From Kaistia adipata DSM 17808 (lineage in GTDB: Bacteria; Pseudomonadota; Alphaproteobacteria; Rhizobiales; Kaistiaceae), in NCBI RefSeq assembly GCF_000423225.1, contig NZ_AUHO01000006.1, positions 744,001 to 808,000 of the forward strand: DNA of 64,000 bases. Reading direction: 5' to 3'. The notes under the pieces were generated by a model. The model saw only the letters and a program-made list of their open reading frames with translations. It did no database searches and was not told where the DNA came from. Within the stretch, counting starts at the first letter, position 1, and every line of letters begins with the position of its first letter. The position numbers and the translations under genes were made by a program. Positions 18,608-25,608 of the stretch are shown piece after piece.

Positions 18608-19167
18608 GAGGGGGCCCTTTGCATCCAGTTGAACGGACCGGGCGACGAATTCCAGCTTGCCGAAACGGCACGTCACCCGCCTAGATTGCAAGGATAGCCA
18701 GCGTTTCAACGGATTGTCTGTGACGAAAATGTTACACACAGCCGCGAGTTGACGCAGCGGAATCAGTAAATTCATAAGGCATATCAATGACTAACCTTAT
18801 GGATTTCCGGTCAAGCCCTTGAGATGGATCGAAATCCGACCCGCAATTGCAGGTAGTCTCACCCCTGCGGCTGGCGCGCCCCCGCTCGCGACATCCCGCG
18901 ACAATTCTTGCGCCAAGCCTCGGGATCACGCCCTTCCGAAGGCGCCCCTTCCCCTGGGACATCCGTCAGCCGTCGCTCGACCGAATCATCCCACCCAGAC
19001 GGGCCGCCGAGCCCGGCCGGGAACGGAAAGATCCGCCTCCGCGCGAAGCGAACGGATCGCCGACCGCCGAAAACAAAACATCCGGGGCGCGTTTTCCGCG
19101 CCCCGGATGGGAGAACCGGCCAAGGACAGGCGAGGAGACGAGCCGGGCTCGCCCCACGCTCCGACGA
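18608..19167. other. Intergenic region between porins 4 and 5
   Basis: 560 bp. The half near porin 4 is AT-richer and should carry its promoter (for example TTGACC near 18809-18814 on the minus strand, -10 unclear). The other half is GC-rich and ends in the terminator of porin 5 at 19070-19109. No gene supported. Confidence 0.4.
19070..19109 (-). terminator. Terminator of porin 5
   Basis: CATCCGGGGCGCG/CGCGCCCCGGATG, a perfect 13-bp stem with a 5-base loop, followed on the minus strand by TTTTGTTTT. Confidence 0.88.
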
Positions 19168-19971
19168 TCAGAACTTGTAGTTCAGGCCGGCCTTGATCGT
19201 GTGGAAGTTGGTATCGACGTCGGCGGAACTCGCCTCGATATAGCGCCAACCGGTGTCACGAATCACCGTTTCGCCCGCGACGTCGGAGCTACCGAGATCG
19301 ACATAGAGGTACTCGGCCTTCAGCGTGATATTCTTGGTGATGCCATACTCAAAACCGGCACCCGCCGCCCAGCCCCAGCGAGTGTCAGAGCTTGAGCCGC
19401 TGAGCACATTGCTCCCATCGTCGTAGTTGATATTATACGATGTCTTCACGTTGCCGTAGGCCGCGCCACCCGTGCCGTAGAACAGCAAGTTGTCCGCCGT
19501 GAAGCCGAGGCGACCACGGATGGTGCCGAACCAATCCACTTTGGTCTCGACGCCGATGTCGAGCGGTCGAGTACTATTGCCCCAACTCGGAAGATCGAAA
19601 TGCGAGGATGAATCGCTCTTGATGCTCGCCGCTGCGATGTCCGCCTCTACGCCGACCAGGAAGTTCGGGCCAAACTGGTAGTTGTAGCCAACCTGCACGC
19701 CGCCAAAACCGCCATTGGCGTTCTCGTCACTGCTGCTAGCGAAGTCCGTGTACTGCCAGCCGTTGCCAGCCCACCGGTCCTAAAATCCACTCAGCGAGTA
19801 GTCGTTCTTGCCGGCGGCCAGACCGCCATGGACGCCGACATAGAAGCCGGTCCAGTTGAACATTTCCGGCGCCACCACGACGGGCGCCTCGACCAAGTCC
19901 GCCGCCTGGGCGCCCGCGGCACCCAGGGCAAGAACCGAAACCATCGTCATTCCACGCAGGATTGCCTTCAT
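19168..19971 (-). pseudogene. Omp25-like porin 5, interrupted by an in-frame TAG
   Basis: Start ATG 19971 (GGGG six bases upstream) opens a signal peptide MKAILRGMTMVSVLALGAAGAQA and FNWTGFYVGVHGGLAAGKNDYSLSGF. An amber TAG follows at 19780-19782. The same frame continues DRWAGNGWQYTDFASSSDEN and GGFGGVQVGYNYQFGPNF to the end HTIKAGLNYKF. With the stop read as an amino acid the protein would be 267 residues, matching its paralogs in every conserved segment. Only one substitution (for example CAG to TAG) separates it from an intact gene. An internal restart at 19698 would lack a signal peptide and could not give an exported barrel. Confidence 0.85.
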
Positions 19972-20550
19972 GCTCAGCCCCATCGGTCAAAGATACTCCG
20001 GGCGATCCATTACAACCCAAGATCGCTCTGATTGCTGGAAGCTAGCGAATCGACACACGGAGCGCTGTTGCCAAAATGCACCAGCCATGCGCAATTGACG
20101 TAGGGTTTCCGGACTCTTTCAGTATATACCGGGAAGCACCCCGCCCGGCGCGAGCACAACCTATTGATGCCATTGGCAATATTTCCGATTGTAGTTCTAA
20201 AATCGAAGCAATTCGGCTCGGATCGAGCCAGGGCGCGCCGCGATCCATTCCAGCGCCGGAATGACGACGGACGGGCACGATCGACGCAGCCACCGGAACG
20301 CGCGGCCCAGTTTCGGGCTGCTGGCCGCCACACCGGACGCGAATCAGCTGCGCGCCAAGCCGGCTGTACAAACGAAAACGGCCCCGCCAGGCGGAGCCGT
20401 TCGAGGATGCCGGTAGCAGCGCCAGCCCGTCGGGAGGGCTAGGGGCGCCGCTGGCGGGACCGCAGCCGGGCGCAGTCATGACCGCCCAGCCGCCCGCCTC
20501 AGGAAGGGAAGCCGCGGCGTGGGCGGAGCCGCGGAACGCGACAGCCCGCC
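19972..20550. other. Intergenic region upstream of porin 5
   Basis: About 580 bp. Near 20240-20266 lies ATTCC-AGCGCC-GGAAT within GATCCATTCCAG...GAATGACGAC, the form of a degenerate dispersed palindrome common in these genomes. A terminator for the next minus-strand gene sits at 20376-20401. No gene supported. Confidence 0.4.
20376..20401 (-). terminator. Terminator candidate downstream of the secreted hydrolase
   Basis: AACGGCTCCGCC/GGCGGGGCCGTT on the minus strand followed by TTCG; about 150 bp after the stop codon at 20551. Confidence 0.55.
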
Positions 20551-21294
20551 TCAGGCGTCCGGCTTGCCGCCCTTGCCCTGCGGCTTCGGCCTGGCGCCGA
20601 CGAGGCGGGCGATGTCCGTCACGACCTGCTGATGCAGGACGCGGTTCTTTTCGATGTCGAAATGGGACAGCTGCGCCTTGATGTCGTCGCGCTTGCGCAC
20701 GTCGGAATTGACGACGCGCTTGCCGGCGCCGGGCGGCACTTCGAGCGCCGAGCTCCAGCCATTGTTCGACTGATAGAGGTTCAGGTAGCGCCGCACGCCG
20801 GGGCCGACCGGACCGGAAGTCGTCGGATCGAAGGTGACGACGAGATCGACGGGAACGCCGTTGCGCACCAGCTGCTGGCTCATGACCAGGACGGCATTGG
20901 CGCCGAGCGAATGGCCGACGAGGACGACCGGCCGGGTCTGCTTCGGATTGGCCTTGTACTTCGCCGTGATGTCGGCGGCGACCCGCGGCCAGTTGGCGTG
21001 GTTGAGAACCTTGTTGGGAATGCCGCGCGAGGCCAGCTCCTTCGACATGTCGTCCATGCCGAGGGAGAACACGTTGGCGAGGCCACGGAACAGGTAGACC
21101 TGCGGATCGCGCGCCGCCTTGGCGGGCTTGGCTTTCTTCGCCACCCGCGCCGGCTTGGCGGGCTCCGGCTTGGCCGGGTCCGACTGCGCCGGCGGCGACT
21201 GGGCCGGCGCCGCCACAGTGGCGGAGGCGAGCGGCGCGGCCAGGAGGGCGCCGACCATCAGCATGAAACAGAACTTCTTCAGGCGGCTCGGCAT
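20551..21294 (-). CDS. Secreted alpha/beta hydrolase, lipase-like
   Basis: A 247-residue protein with a signal peptide (residues 1-28, cut after ASA) and a Pro/Ala/Lys-rich linker to ~60. The globular part contains the lipase-type nucleophile motif VVLVGHSLGANAVL and a putative acid in VVTFDPTTSGP; a His is available in LHQQ near the end. The start at 21294 has GGGGAG six bases upstream; the ATG at 21312 would place that site inside the coding sequence. Likely periplasmic or exported. The first half of the motif (FRGLANVFSLGMDDMSKEL) resembles proteins annotated as thioesterase-like; substrate unknown. Confidence 0.75.
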   Translation of the reverse strand: MPSRLKKFCFMLMVGALLAAPLASATVAAPAQSPPAQSDPAKPEPAKPARVAKKAKPAKAARDPQVYLFRGLANVFSLGMDDMSKELASRGIPNKVLNHANWPRVAADITAKYKANPKQTRPVVLVGHSLGANAVLVMSQQLVRNGVPVDLVVTFDPTTSGPVGPGVRRYLNLYQSNNGWSSALEVPPGAGKRVVNSDVRKRDDIKAQLSHFDIEKNRVLHQQVVTDIARLVGARPKPQGKGGKPDA

Positions 21295-21384
21295 GCGCAT
21301 CTCCCCAGTCATCAGGCGGCCGCCTTGCTTGCCGCAGGCGACACGATTCGTCCAATCCGGCGGCCAGAGCCGCCCGTTCGCAGT

Positions 21385-22500
21385 TCAGGCCACCGGCGCC
21401 GCCGGCTCGGCCAGGATGCCACCCGGCATCGGGTACGGCACCCCCGTCGTCTCCGGCAGGCTCAGCGGCAATCCGGCGACGCTGCGCGCCGCGAGATAGG
21501 CGAAGGCCTGCGCCTCGAGGAAATCGCCGGACCAGCCGAGCGCGTCGGCGGTCCGCACGCGCGCGCCGCTGGCCTCGGCGAGAAGCTTGAGGATGGCCGG
21601 GTTATGCGCGCCGCCGCCGCAGACGATGATCTGCCCGGCGCCGCCGGCGAGCGACACGGCGCGGGCAATCGTCTCGGCCGTGAAGGCGGCGAGCGTCGCC
21701 GCGGCGTCGGCGGTCGAAAGCCGCGCCACAGGCGCCCGCGAAAACGCGTCGCGGTCGAGCGATTTCGGCGGCGGCAGGTCGAACCAGGGATCGTCCATCA
21801 GCTCGGCCAGCGATTGCAGCTGCACCGTGCCGGCCGACGACAGCACGCCGCCGGCATCCATGGACGCGCCGGTGCGCTCACGCACCAGATCGTCGATCAG
21901 CGCATTGCCGGGGCCGGTGTCGAAGGCGACGATCGAGTCGTCGGCGCCGATACGGGTGACGTTGCCGACGCCGCCGATATTCACCACCGCGACATCGCCC
22001 GAAAGCCTGGCGGCGCGCACCAGCGCGGCGTGGAAGACCGGTACCAGCGGCGCCCCCTGCCCGCCCGCCGCCACGTCGGCGGCGCGGAAATCATAGACGA
22101 CCGGCAGGCCGAGCCGGCGCGACAGCGCGGCGCCGTCGCCGATCTGGACCGTCAGCCGCCGGTCCGGCGCGTGAAACACGGTCTGGCCGTGGAAGCCGAC
22201 GAGGGTGACGCGGGGCGCGTCGACGTCGTCGCGCGCAAGCAGCGCCTCGACCGCCTCGGCATGCGCCTCGGTGACGATGCGCTCGGCCTCGGCCAGCACG
22301 CCGGGGCGCGCGTCACGCCGGTCCAGCCGCGTGGCGGCCGCAAGCGCCGCGCGCAGAACGGCGCGCTCGTCCGGCGAATAGGGCCGGAAATGGGTGGGGC
22401 CGAACGCCTCGACCTCCTCGCCGTCCGTTGCGATCAGGGCCGCGTCGACGCCGTCCATGGATGTACCGCTCATGAGGCCGACAACGACGGTTCTGCGCAT
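21385..22500 (-). CDS. anmK: Anhydro-N-acetylmuramic acid kinase
   Basis: A 371-residue kinase that phosphorylates 1,6-anhydro-MurNAc released during cell-wall recycling, producing MurNAc-6-phosphate. The N-terminal signature VVVGLMSGTSMDGVDAALI (residues 5-23) and the ATP/sugar motifs VVNIGGVGNVT and FDTGPGNALIDDL are diagnostic of AnmK. Start ATG 22500 has GGGGGG upstream. It diverges from the aromatic leader and aroG; no MurQ partner is present in the window. Cytoplasmic. Confidence 0.93.
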   Translation of the reverse strand: MRRTVVVGLMSGTSMDGVDAALIATDGEEVEAFGPTHFRPYSPDERAVLRAALAAATRLDRRDARPGVLAEAERIVTEAHAEAVEALLARDDVDAPRVTLVGFHGQTVFHAPDRRLTVQIGDGAALSRRLGLPVVYDFRAADVAAGGQGAPLVPVFHAALVRAARLSGDVAVVNIGGVGNVTRIGADDSIVAFDTGPGNALIDDLVRERTGASMDAGGVLSSAGTVQLQSLAELMDDPWFDLPPPKSLDRDAFSRAPVARLSTADAAATLAAFTAETIARAVSLAGGAGQIIVCGGGAHNPAILKLLAEASGARVRTADALGWSGDFLEAQAFAYLAARSVAGLPLSLPETTGVPYPMPGGILAEPAAPVA

Positions 22501-22609
22501 GGGTTCCCCCCGGAATGGTTCCAGAATCCGGGATACCCCCGGAAAGGACAGAGGCAAAGAGCAGATCGGCAACAGTCGGATCCTTTCGCACAAACATGCG
22601 GCCGGCCAC

Positions 22610-22638
22610 GTGACAAATCGAATTGGCTGATCTATAGG
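22610..22638 (+). promoter_or_regulatory. Promoter of the aroG leader
   Basis: -35 GTGACA (22610-22615), a 17-bp spacer, -10 TATAGG (22633-22638). The expected transcription start is about 22645, so the leader AUG at 22646 would be at or next to the 5' end of the RNA (leaderless), as reported for rhizobial trpL. Confidence 0.6.
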
Positions 22639-22645
22639 GGCTGTC

Positions 22646-22726
22646 ATGACTTTCGCCGCCACCACCTATGCTTGGTACTTTAGCTATCCGCTCGCCATGG
22701 CGGAGGTAGGGGTGCGCGCGGTCTAA
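22646..22726 (+). CDS. Aromatic leader peptide (26 aa) of DAHP synthase attenuator
   Basis: A 26-codon frame from ATG 22646 to TAA 22726. It begins MTFAATTYAWYFSY and so contains Phe, Tyr and Trp codons at positions 3, 8, 10, 11, 12 and 14: half of residues 3-14 are aromatic. It sits directly before a terminator hairpin and DAHP synthase, the first enzyme of aromatic amino-acid synthesis. By analogy with trp and phe attenuation, ribosomes stall at these codons when charged aromatic tRNAs are scarce. AGGGG lies five bases upstream, but promoter spacing suggests leaderless translation. The peptide is too short for similarity evidence; context and codon content carry the call. Confidence 0.8.
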   Translation: MTFAATTYAWYFSYPLAMAEVGVRAV

Positions 22727-22773
22727 AAACCGCAGAATGTCCCGAAGCCGCCAGACACCTGGCGGCTTTTTTT
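22656..22773 (+). promoter_or_regulatory. Transcription attenuator: four pairing segments and terminator
   Basis: Segment 1 CCGCCA (22656-22661) can pair with segment 2 TGGCGG (22698-22703); segment 2 can instead pair with segment 3 CCGCCA (22748-22753); segment 3 pairs with segment 4 TGGCGG (22760-22765) as the terminator stem AAGCCGCCAG-ACAC-CTGGCGGCTT with seven T (22767-22773). A ribosome stalled at the aromatic codons (about 22667-22687) masks segment 1 and frees segment 2 to break the terminator; a ribosome reaching the stop at 22726 covers segment 2 and the terminator forms. Confidence 0.8.
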
Positions 22774-22813
22774 ATGCCGCCGCCGGGTGCTTCCAATCCC
22801 AAGGAGCCACACC

Positions 22814-23881
22814 GTGCTGATGACCGACGACCTCCGTATTCGCGACCTGAAAGAGCTGAGCACGCCCGAGCAGGTGATGCGGGAGTTCCCGCGCACCGAG
22901 ACGGCGTCCGAGACCGTGACCGCCGCGCGCCGCGCCGTGCACAACATCCTGAAGGGCGAGGACGACCGCCTGGTCGTCGTGATCGGCCCCTGCTCGATCC
23001 ATGACCCGGTCGCCGCCATGGACTACGCCAAGCGCCTGGCGGAGATCCGGCCCTACCTCGCGGACCGGCTCGAGATCATCATGCGCGTCTACTTCGAGAA
23101 GCCGCGCACCACGGTCGGCTGGAAGGGCCTGATCAACGATCCCGACCTCGACGGCAGCTTCGAGATCGACAAGGGCCTGCGCATCGCCCGCAACCTGCTG
23201 GTCGACATCAACGACCTCGGCCTGGCCGCCGGCTCCGAATTCCTCGACATGACGACGCCGCAGTACTTCGCCGACCTGGTCAGCTGGGGCGCGATCGGCG
23301 CGCGCACGACCGAGAGCCAGGTGCATCGCGAACTCGCCTCCGGCCTCTCCTGCGCGGTCGGCTTCAAGAACGGCACCGACGGCAACGTCAAGATCGCGCT
23401 CGACGCGGTGCTGTCCGCCTCGCAGCCGCATCATTTCCTGGCCGTCACCAAGACCGGCCGCTCGGCGATCGCCACCACGGCGGGCAACGAGGACTGCCAC
23501 ATCATCCTGCGCGGCGGCAAGACGACGAACTATGACGCGGCCAGCGTCGACGACGCCGCCAAGGCCTCGGAGAAGGCCGGCATCACGCCGCGCATCATGA
23601 TCGACGCCAGCCACGCCAACTCGTCGAAGAAGCCGGAGAACCAGCCGCTCGTCGTCGAGGACATCGCCCGCCAGCTCGAGCATGGCGACAACCGCATCAT
23701 GGGCGTGATGGTGGAGAGCAACCTCGTCGCCGGCCGGCAGGACCTGGTCGAAGGTCAGCCCCTCGTCTACGGCCAGAGCATCACCGATGGCTGCATCGAC
23801 TGGGACACCACCGTCGACGTGCTGGAGCGCCTCGCCGCCGCCGTCGAAACCCGCCGCACGGCCAACCGCCGCGCCGCCTGA
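22814..23881 (+). CDS. aroG: 3-deoxy-7-phosphoheptulonate (DAHP) synthase, AroF/G/H type
   Basis: A 355-residue type I DAHP synthase: condenses phosphoenolpyruvate and erythrose-4-phosphate, the first step of the shikimate pathway. It closely follows the E. coli AroG pattern: TDDLRIRDLKEL, metal-ligand Cys60 in VVIGPCSIHDP, EFLDMTTPQYFADLVSWGAIGARTTESQ split across the active site, KNGTDGNVKIA, and IMIDASHANSSKK. The preferred start is GTG 22814, seven bases after AAGGAG; ATG 22820 is an alternative. The region corresponding to the E. coli feedback site is conserved, so allosteric inhibition is likely in addition to attenuation by the leader. Confidence 0.95.
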   Translation: MLMTDDLRIRDLKELSTPEQVMREFPRTETASETVTAARRAVHNILKGEDDRLVVVIGPCSIHDPVAAMDYAKRLAEIRPYLADRLEIIMRVYFEKPRTTVGWKGLINDPDLDGSFEIDKGLRIARNLLVDINDLGLAAGSEFLDMTTPQYFADLVSWGAIGARTTESQVHRELASGLSCAVGFKNGTDGNVKIALDAVLSASQPHHFLAVTKTGRSAIATTAGNEDCHIILRGGKTTNYDAASVDDAAKASEKAGITPRIMIDASHANSSKKPENQPLVVEDIARQLEHGDNRIMGVMVESNLVAGRQDLVEGQPLVYGQSITDGCIDWDTTVDVLERLAAAVETRRTANRRAA

Positions 23882-23888
23882 GCCCGCG

Positions 23889-23923
23889 CTCGCTTCGCCG
23901 TTTCCGCGGAGACGGCGAAGCGT
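23889..23923 (+). terminator. Hairpin after aroG, possible terminator
   Basis: CGCTTCGCCG ... CGGCGAAGCG, a 10-bp stem starting about 10 bp after the stop codon. Only a weak T-rich tail (TTCCC) follows, so termination may be partial. Confidence 0.5.
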
Positions 23924-23970
23924 TCCCGATCCCGACAACAACCCGCTTCGCGCGAAAACGCGCGAGCATC

Positions 23971-24002
23971 GGGAAATTTCGCCGCCAACGGTGAAATTTC
24001 CC
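23971..24002. promoter_or_regulatory. Long inverted repeat in the tyrS leader
   Basis: GGGAAATTTCGCC-GCCAAC-GGTGAAATTTCCC: a 13-bp inverted repeat with one G/T wobble and a 6-base loop, 58 bp before the tyrS start. A smaller hairpin CGCGCG-AAAA-CGCGCG (23949-23964) precedes it. No T-run follows. It may be an operator or an RNA control element. Confidence 0.6.
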
Positions 24003-24060
24003 GCCCCGGCTGCTAGAAAGCGGCCCAACTCCTGAAACAAAGTCCAAAGGTCCGGCCGTC

Positions 24061-25314
24061 ATGAGCGCCTTCAAGTCCGAGTTGATGCAGATCCTGACCG
24101 AGCGTGGCTTCGTCCACCAATGCTCGGATAGCGAGGGGCTCGACAGCCACTTCGCGGCGGGACCCGTCACCGGCTATATCGGCTTCGACGCCACGGCCTC
24201 CAGCCTGCATGTCGGCCATCTCGTCTCGATCATGATGCTGCACTGGATGCAGAAGACCGGCCATCGCCCCGTCGCGCTGATGGGCGGCGGCACGACGCGC
24301 ATCGGCGACCCCTCGTTCAAGGACGAGGCGCGCAAGCTCCTGACCGACGAGATCATCGCCGAGAACCTCGCCGGCATCCGCGGCACGTTCGAGAAATACT
24401 TGGACTTCGACCGCGCCGAGAAGCCGGCGATCATGGCCAACAACGCCGACTGGCTGAACGGCCTGCACTACATCGACTTCCTGCGCGACGTCGGCCGCCA
24501 TTTCTCGGTCAACCGCATGCTGTCCTTCGACTCGGTCAAGCTGCGCCTCGACCGCGAGCAGTCGCTGTCCTTCCTCGAATTCAACTACATGATCCTGCAG
24601 GCCTACGACTTCGTGGAGCTCAACCAGCGCCACGGCGTCACCCTGCAGATGGGCGGCTCCGACCAGTGGGGCAACATCGTCAACGGCATCGAGCTCGGCC
24701 ACCGCATGCTCGACAAGCAATTCTACGCGCTGACGACGCCGCTGCTGACGACTTCCTCCGGCGCCAAGATGGGCAAGACGGCGAGCGGCGCGGTCTGGCT
24801 CAACGCCGACCTCCTGAGCCCCTACGAGTTCTGGCAGTTCTGGCGCAACACCGAGGATGGCGACGTCGAGCGCTTCCTGAAGCTGTTCACCGTGCTGCCG
24901 CTCGACGAGGTCCGCCGCATCGCCGCGCTCGCCGGCTCGGAGATCAACGAGGCCAAGAAGATCCTCGCCACCGAGGTGACGGCGCTGGCGCATGGCCGCG
25001 CCCAGGCCGAGCGGGCGGCCGAGACGGCGCGCCGCACCTTCGAGGAAGGCGCGCTGGCCGAGAATCTGCCGACGATCGAGGTCGGCGCCTCCGACTTCGC
25101 CGCCGGTCTCGGCGTGCTGTCGCTGTTCGTCCAGGCCGGCCTCGTCGCCTCCAACGGCGAGGCGCGCCGCCAGATCAAGGGCGGCGGCCTGCGCGTCAAC
25201 GACCAGGCCATCACCGACGAGAAGGTGCTGGTCGGCCCCGACGCGCTGACGGCGGAGGGCGTGGTCAAGCTCTCGCTCGGCCGCAAGAAGCACATCCTGG
25301 TGCGCCCGGTCTGA
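24061..25314 (+). CDS. tyrS: Tyrosyl-tRNA synthetase
   Basis: A 417-residue class I aminoacyl-tRNA synthetase that charges tRNA-Tyr. The HIGH-type motif is HVGHLVS at residues 50-56, the KMSKS-type motif is KMGKT at ~236, and the tyrosine-binding core includes [16 protein letters not shown]. The C-terminal ~60 residues form an S4 RNA-binding domain ([25 protein letters not shown]). It lies 179 bp after aroG, separated by two hairpins, and ends in a strong terminator. Start ATG at 24061. Confidence 0.97.
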   Translation: MSAFKSELMQILTERGFVHQCSDSEGLDSHFAAGPVTGYIGFDATASSLHVGHLVSIMMLHWMQKTGHRPVALMGGGTTRIGDPSFKDEARKLLTDEIIAENLAGIRGTFEKYLDFDRAEKPAIMANNADWLNGLHYIDFLRDVGRHFSVNRMLSFDSVKLRLDREQSLSFLEFNYMILQAYDFVELNQRHGVTLQMGGSDQWGNIVNGIELGHRMLDKQFYALTTPLLTTSSGAKMGKTASGAVWLNADLLSPYEFWQFWRNTEDGDVERFLKLFTVLPLDEVRRIAALAGSEINEAKKILATEVTALAHGRAQAERAAETARRTFEEGALAENLPTIEVGASDFAAGLGVLSLFVQAGLVASNGEARRQIKGGGLRVNDQAITDEKVLVGPDALTAEGVVKLSLGRKKHILVRPV

Positions 25315-25341
25315 TCCGGCCGGCATCGTCGGAATCAACGA

Positions 25342-25370
25342 AGCGGCGCAGGCACCTGCGCCGCTTTTTT
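25342..25370 (+). terminator. Terminator of tyrS
   Basis: AGCGGCGCAGG-CA-CCTGCGCCGCT followed by six T (25365-25370). Confidence 0.93.
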
Positions 25371-25478
25371 CGTATCTGGATTCAGGTCGCCGAGACGCCA
25401 CGGGACGACGCCGCCTCGGGGATCCCCAGGCCCCTCCCTCGAGGCCCGGCTTCGCCGGGCAACTCTGGATGAGGGGCG

Positions 25479-25552
25479 GGCCTGCTCCTCCGTCCTGATC
25501 CGGATGCGCTTCGCGCGGCGAAGCCTCGAAGGAGGCGCCAGCGGAGCAGGCC
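25479..25552. repeat. Nested palindromic element
   Basis: Outer arms GGCCTGCTCC (25479-25488) and GGAGCAGGCC (25543-25552) enclose an inner hairpin GCTTCGC-GCG-GCGAAGC (25508-25524). Another hairpin, GCCCGGC-TTC-GCCGGGC, lies at 25444-25460. The form resembles REP/BIME-like repeats; function unknown. Confidence 0.5.
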
Positions 25553-25608
25553 TACGCGGAGGCAGGGCCGTCCTTCGAGGCACGACGACACTCGTCCTCG
25601 TTCCCGCG

